Shown here in pieces: positions 23,930 to 25,762 of a DNA stretch of 25,762 nucleotides. The notes under the pieces were generated by a model, which saw nothing but the letters and a program-made list of their open reading frames with translations, was not told the origin of the DNA and searched no databases. This DNA comes from JBELMB01 sp042088665 (GTDB lineage: Bacteria; Pseudomonadota; Alphaproteobacteria; Rhodobacterales; Rhodobacteraceae), in assembly GCA_042088665.1 (NCBI GenBank), contig JBELMB010000064.1:1-25762 (forward strand), given 5' to 3'. Position 1 is the first letter of the stretch; every line of letters starts with the position of its first letter. The position numbers and the translations under genes are program-made.

Positions 23930-24559
23930 TTACTCCGCCGGTTCGTCTTCGGCCGGTTCAAGGCTGTGTCGGCTGAACAGCCCCGCCTGCCCGATAAAGA
24001 AGGCCATCGTCACGCCAAGCTGCCCCAGCGTGTCCCAGAAAACAAAGATATCGTCGGACATGAACCGCCAGATGCCCTCGTTCAGCACCGCCATGCCAAA
24101 GAAGAACAGCATGGTGCGCCGGGTCAGCAGCATCCAGCCCTCATCGGTCAGCGGCGTGAGCTCTTCCATGAGGTAGCGCAGAAAGCTCTGGCCCAGCAAA
24201 AGCCCCAGCCCCAACAGACCGCCCAGCACGATATAGGTGATCGTCGGCTTGATCTTGACAAAGCGGTCGTCATTGAACCAGACCGCAAGCCCCCCCATGA
24301 TCACCAGCAGGATCACGGTGAAGATCTGCATCCGGCTGATCTTGCCTGTCAGCCACCACAGGATGCCATTGGCCACCACAAAGACCGGCACGAACATCGC
24401 GGTCACCGCGATAAAGGCGCTGTAGGTGCGCCCCCCCACGACAAAGCTTTCGTCCTTGAGCCAGAGATAGGCCGCAAGGAACGCCAGCACGGGCCCCAGT
24501 TCCAGCACCGATTTCAGCAGCGGGTTGATCGCGGGCGCATCGTCTTTGGATTCGGGCAT
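23930..24559 (-). CDS. yciB: Inner-membrane protein YciB (septation protein A family)
   Basis: A 209-residue protein with about five to six hydrophobic spans (for example LELGPVLAFLAAYLW, AFIAVTAMFVPVFVVANGILWWL, MQIFTVILLVIMGGLAVWF, ITYIVLGGLLGLGLLLG). Family marks include FVKIKPT, the loop FNDDRFVKIKPTI, and LNEGIWRFMSDDIFVFWDT. YciB/IspA proteins act in envelope synthesis and normal septation in several bacteria; the biochemical activity is not known. ATG 24559 is chosen because AAGGAG lies 6-7 nt upstream and MPESKDD precedes the conserved part; in-frame ATGs at 24583 and 24607 lack such a site, and 24607 would overlap the preceding gene. It lies 31 bp after the EamA gene, so the two probably form an operon. 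Confidence 0.9.
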   Translation of the reverse strand: MPESKDDAPAINPLLKSVLELGPVLAFLAAYLWLKDESFVVGGRTYSAFIAVTAMFVPVFVVANGILWWLTGKISRMQIFTVILLVIMGGLAVWFNDDRFVKIKPTITYIVLGGLLGLGLLLGQSFLRYLMEELTPLTDEGWMLLTRRTMLFFFGMAVLNEGIWRFMSDDIFVFWDTLGQLGVTMAFFIGQAGLFSRHSLEPAEDEPAE

Positions 24560-24590
24560 CAGGTTCTCCTTTGGCGAGGACATAGGCGCT

Positions 24591-25493
24591 TCACCCGCCA
24601 AGCTCAACGATGACGGCGCCCAGCGCGATCAAGCTCATGAGAGCGATGCGCCGCGGGCCGACGGTTTCACGCAGCACCAGCCAGCCGATGAGCGCCGCAA
24701 ACACGGTGGAGGTCTCGCGCAGGACGGCGGCCTCGCCGACCTTGCCGAGGCGCGTGGCCATCATGACACACCCAAAGCTGCCAAAGGCCACGAAAGCCCC
24801 GATGCAGCCGCGCACCATGAGCGGGCGCAGCGCCACGCCTGCAAGGCGGGCGCGCATCACCGGGGCCACCATGAGCACCTGAAAATCCAGCGCCGCCAGA
24901 AAGAAGAACCACGCCAGAAAGGTAAACGGGTGCGCCGTCGCCCGGATCCCATAGGCGTCATAGGTGGTGTAAAGCGCCACAAGAAGCCCGGTCAGAACCG
25001 CCAGCCCCAGCGCAGGCAACAGCGTCGCGCGCTCGGTCTCGAGAAACATCAGGTTGTAGATCGCAAGGCCAAAGATCCCCGCCAGAAGCACGCCGAGGCC
25101 CAGCCATTGCCAACCGGTGAAGGTCTCGCCAAAGATCAGCCAGGCCCCGATCACCGCAAAAAGCGGCCCCGTCCCGCGCACCACCGGATAGACCACCGTA
25201 TAGGCCCCACGCGTATAGGCCATGGCCTGCAAGACCTTGTAAATGAAGTGAATCACCATGACACCGACAAAGATCGGCCACATGTGCGGTTCCGGCCAGG
25301 GCACCAGAAAAAGCATCGGAAAGGACAGGATGATCAGCCAGAAATCGATCGACCAGCGCGTGACCCAAGGGTCGTGCCGCCCTTTCTGGAGCGCCCCGAA
25401 CACCGCGTGCAACAGCGCCGCGGTCAGGGCCAGTGCGAGGGCCATCTGGTGCCCGGCCTCTGTACCTTCGAGGGAAAGCAGCCAATCGCTCAT
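24591..25493 (-). CDS. EamA/DMT-family membrane transporter
   Basis: A 300-residue protein with about ten hydrophobic helices in two repeated halves, as in drug/metabolite transporters: ALTAALLHAVFGALQKGRHDP in the first half, YPVVRGTGPLFAVIGAWLIFGE closing it, and a second half ending with LRETSTVFAALIGWLVLRETVGPRRIALMSLIALGAVIVEL. The RGTGPLF and RETSTVFAALIGW segments with the following glutamate are the paired EamA signatures. Substrate cannot be told from the sequence. ATG 25493 overlaps an upstream stop codon as ATGA and lacks a strong ribosome binding site. The neighbour yciB follows on the same strand. Confidence 0.87.
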   Translation of the reverse strand: MSDWLLSLEGTEAGHQMALALALTAALLHAVFGALQKGRHDPWVTRWSIDFWLIILSFPMLFLVPWPEPHMWPIFVGVMVIHFIYKVLQAMAYTRGAYTVVYPVVRGTGPLFAVIGAWLIFGETFTGWQWLGLGVLLAGIFGLAIYNLMFLETERATLLPALGLAVLTGLLVALYTTYDAYGIRATAHPFTFLAWFFFLAALDFQVLMVAPVMRARLAGVALRPLMVRGCIGAFVAFGSFGCVMMATRLGKVGEAAVLRETSTVFAALIGWLVLRETVGPRRIALMSLIALGAVIVELGG

Positions 25494-25762
25494 GACGCCC
25501 GGCGCGCCATCCGTGTGTGACCTCCCATCCTTGCGCCATGGCCGGTTCGCGGCGCCATCGGGGTCATCAGGTCGGTGCGGAGATCATCCCTCGCTTTTTC
25601 CGGGGCCTCACTTTGCGGGACCAATGTGCGGGTTCCGATCCGACACCCAAGCGCCCGTTTCGGGATTTGCCGGTGCACGGCGGTTTTGCCTGGCCAAACC
25701 TCGCCCCGCGGACCCCCGACCCGTTGGCCCGGGCGCACCATGGCGTGCCTCGTGGTCCACAC
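25494..25762. other. Right-edge stretch without a recognisable gene
   Basis: A minus-strand frame runs from the edge to 25490 and ends in a 4-bp ATGA overlap with the EamA start, but its translation is Arg/Pro-rich, resembles no family, and its third positions are clearly less G/C-rich than the real genes here. I treat it as non-coding, most likely the promoter and leader of the EamA-yciB operon. Confidence 0.4.

Noticed and set aside
25630..25656. A tRNA T-arm-like string (GGGTTCCGATCC)
   Set aside because: The loop lacks the purine-A pattern of GTTCRA, and no acceptor, D or anticodon arms can be folded around it.
25490..25762. A minus-strand frame entering from the right edge with an ATGA overlap to the EamA start
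   Set aside because: Arg/Pro-rich translation, no recognisable family and poorer third-position bias; the overlap alone is weak evidence.

Overview
The window is GC-rich DNA (about 64% G+C by eye, codon third positions strongly G/C) whose gene content and protein styles point to an alphaproteobacterium of the Rhodobacteraceae, probably the Roseobacter group. This assignment is inferred from gene families, an alphaproteobacterial type LexA box and a twin-hairpin intergenic repeat; no database search was possible. Most of the window is ordinary chromosomal housekeeping and metabolism. I see no phage, insertion sequence, CRISPR array, rRNA or tRNA.

Left part (1-7318): the 3' part of an O-acetylhomoserine sulfhydrylase gene (metY-like, cut by the window edge); a convergent secreted SIMPL-domain (DUF541) protein; divergent from it a 1090-residue protein with a GspL/PilM-like cytoplasmic start, a very long Ala/Pro-rich linker, one membrane span and a GspC/PilP-like C-terminal domain; then 4-hydroxyphenylpyruvate dioxygenase (hpd, tyrosine breakdown), divergent from an Lrp/AsnC-type regulator that probably controls it.

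Middle part (7543-15484): a UvrD/PcrA helicase with a perfect GTTC-N7-GTTC SOS box just upstream; a receiver-like protein lacking the phospho-acceptor Asp; a divergent FMN-dependent alpha-hydroxy-acid dehydrogenase; and a full-length pyruvate carboxylase (pyc) preceded by a striking CTTTGC/TTTGCAAA repeat array that resembles sites of ScfR-type (RamB/PccR) regulators. A gene-free stretch of about 530 bp follows pyc.

Right part (16014-25762): hisA, hisF and hisE (three histidine biosynthesis steps), with a REP-like twin hairpin between hisA and hisF; a convergent small CoA-binding protein; a DUF2235 hydrolase gene that overlaps the end of a form II CoxL-like molybdenum hydroxylase large subunit; a PLP-dependent ornithine-decarboxylase-type enzyme divergent from a second Lrp/AsnC regulator, with three TGCA-centred sites spaced 21-22 bp between them; and a minus-strand pair, EamA/DMT transporter followed by YciB (septation protein A family). 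The most notable items are the GspL/GspC-like chimera, the pyc operator array, the helically phased sites in the decarboxylase/Lrp promoter, the SOS box of uvrD, and the solitary CoxL-like subunit coupled to DUF2235. I found no clearly new multi-gene system.
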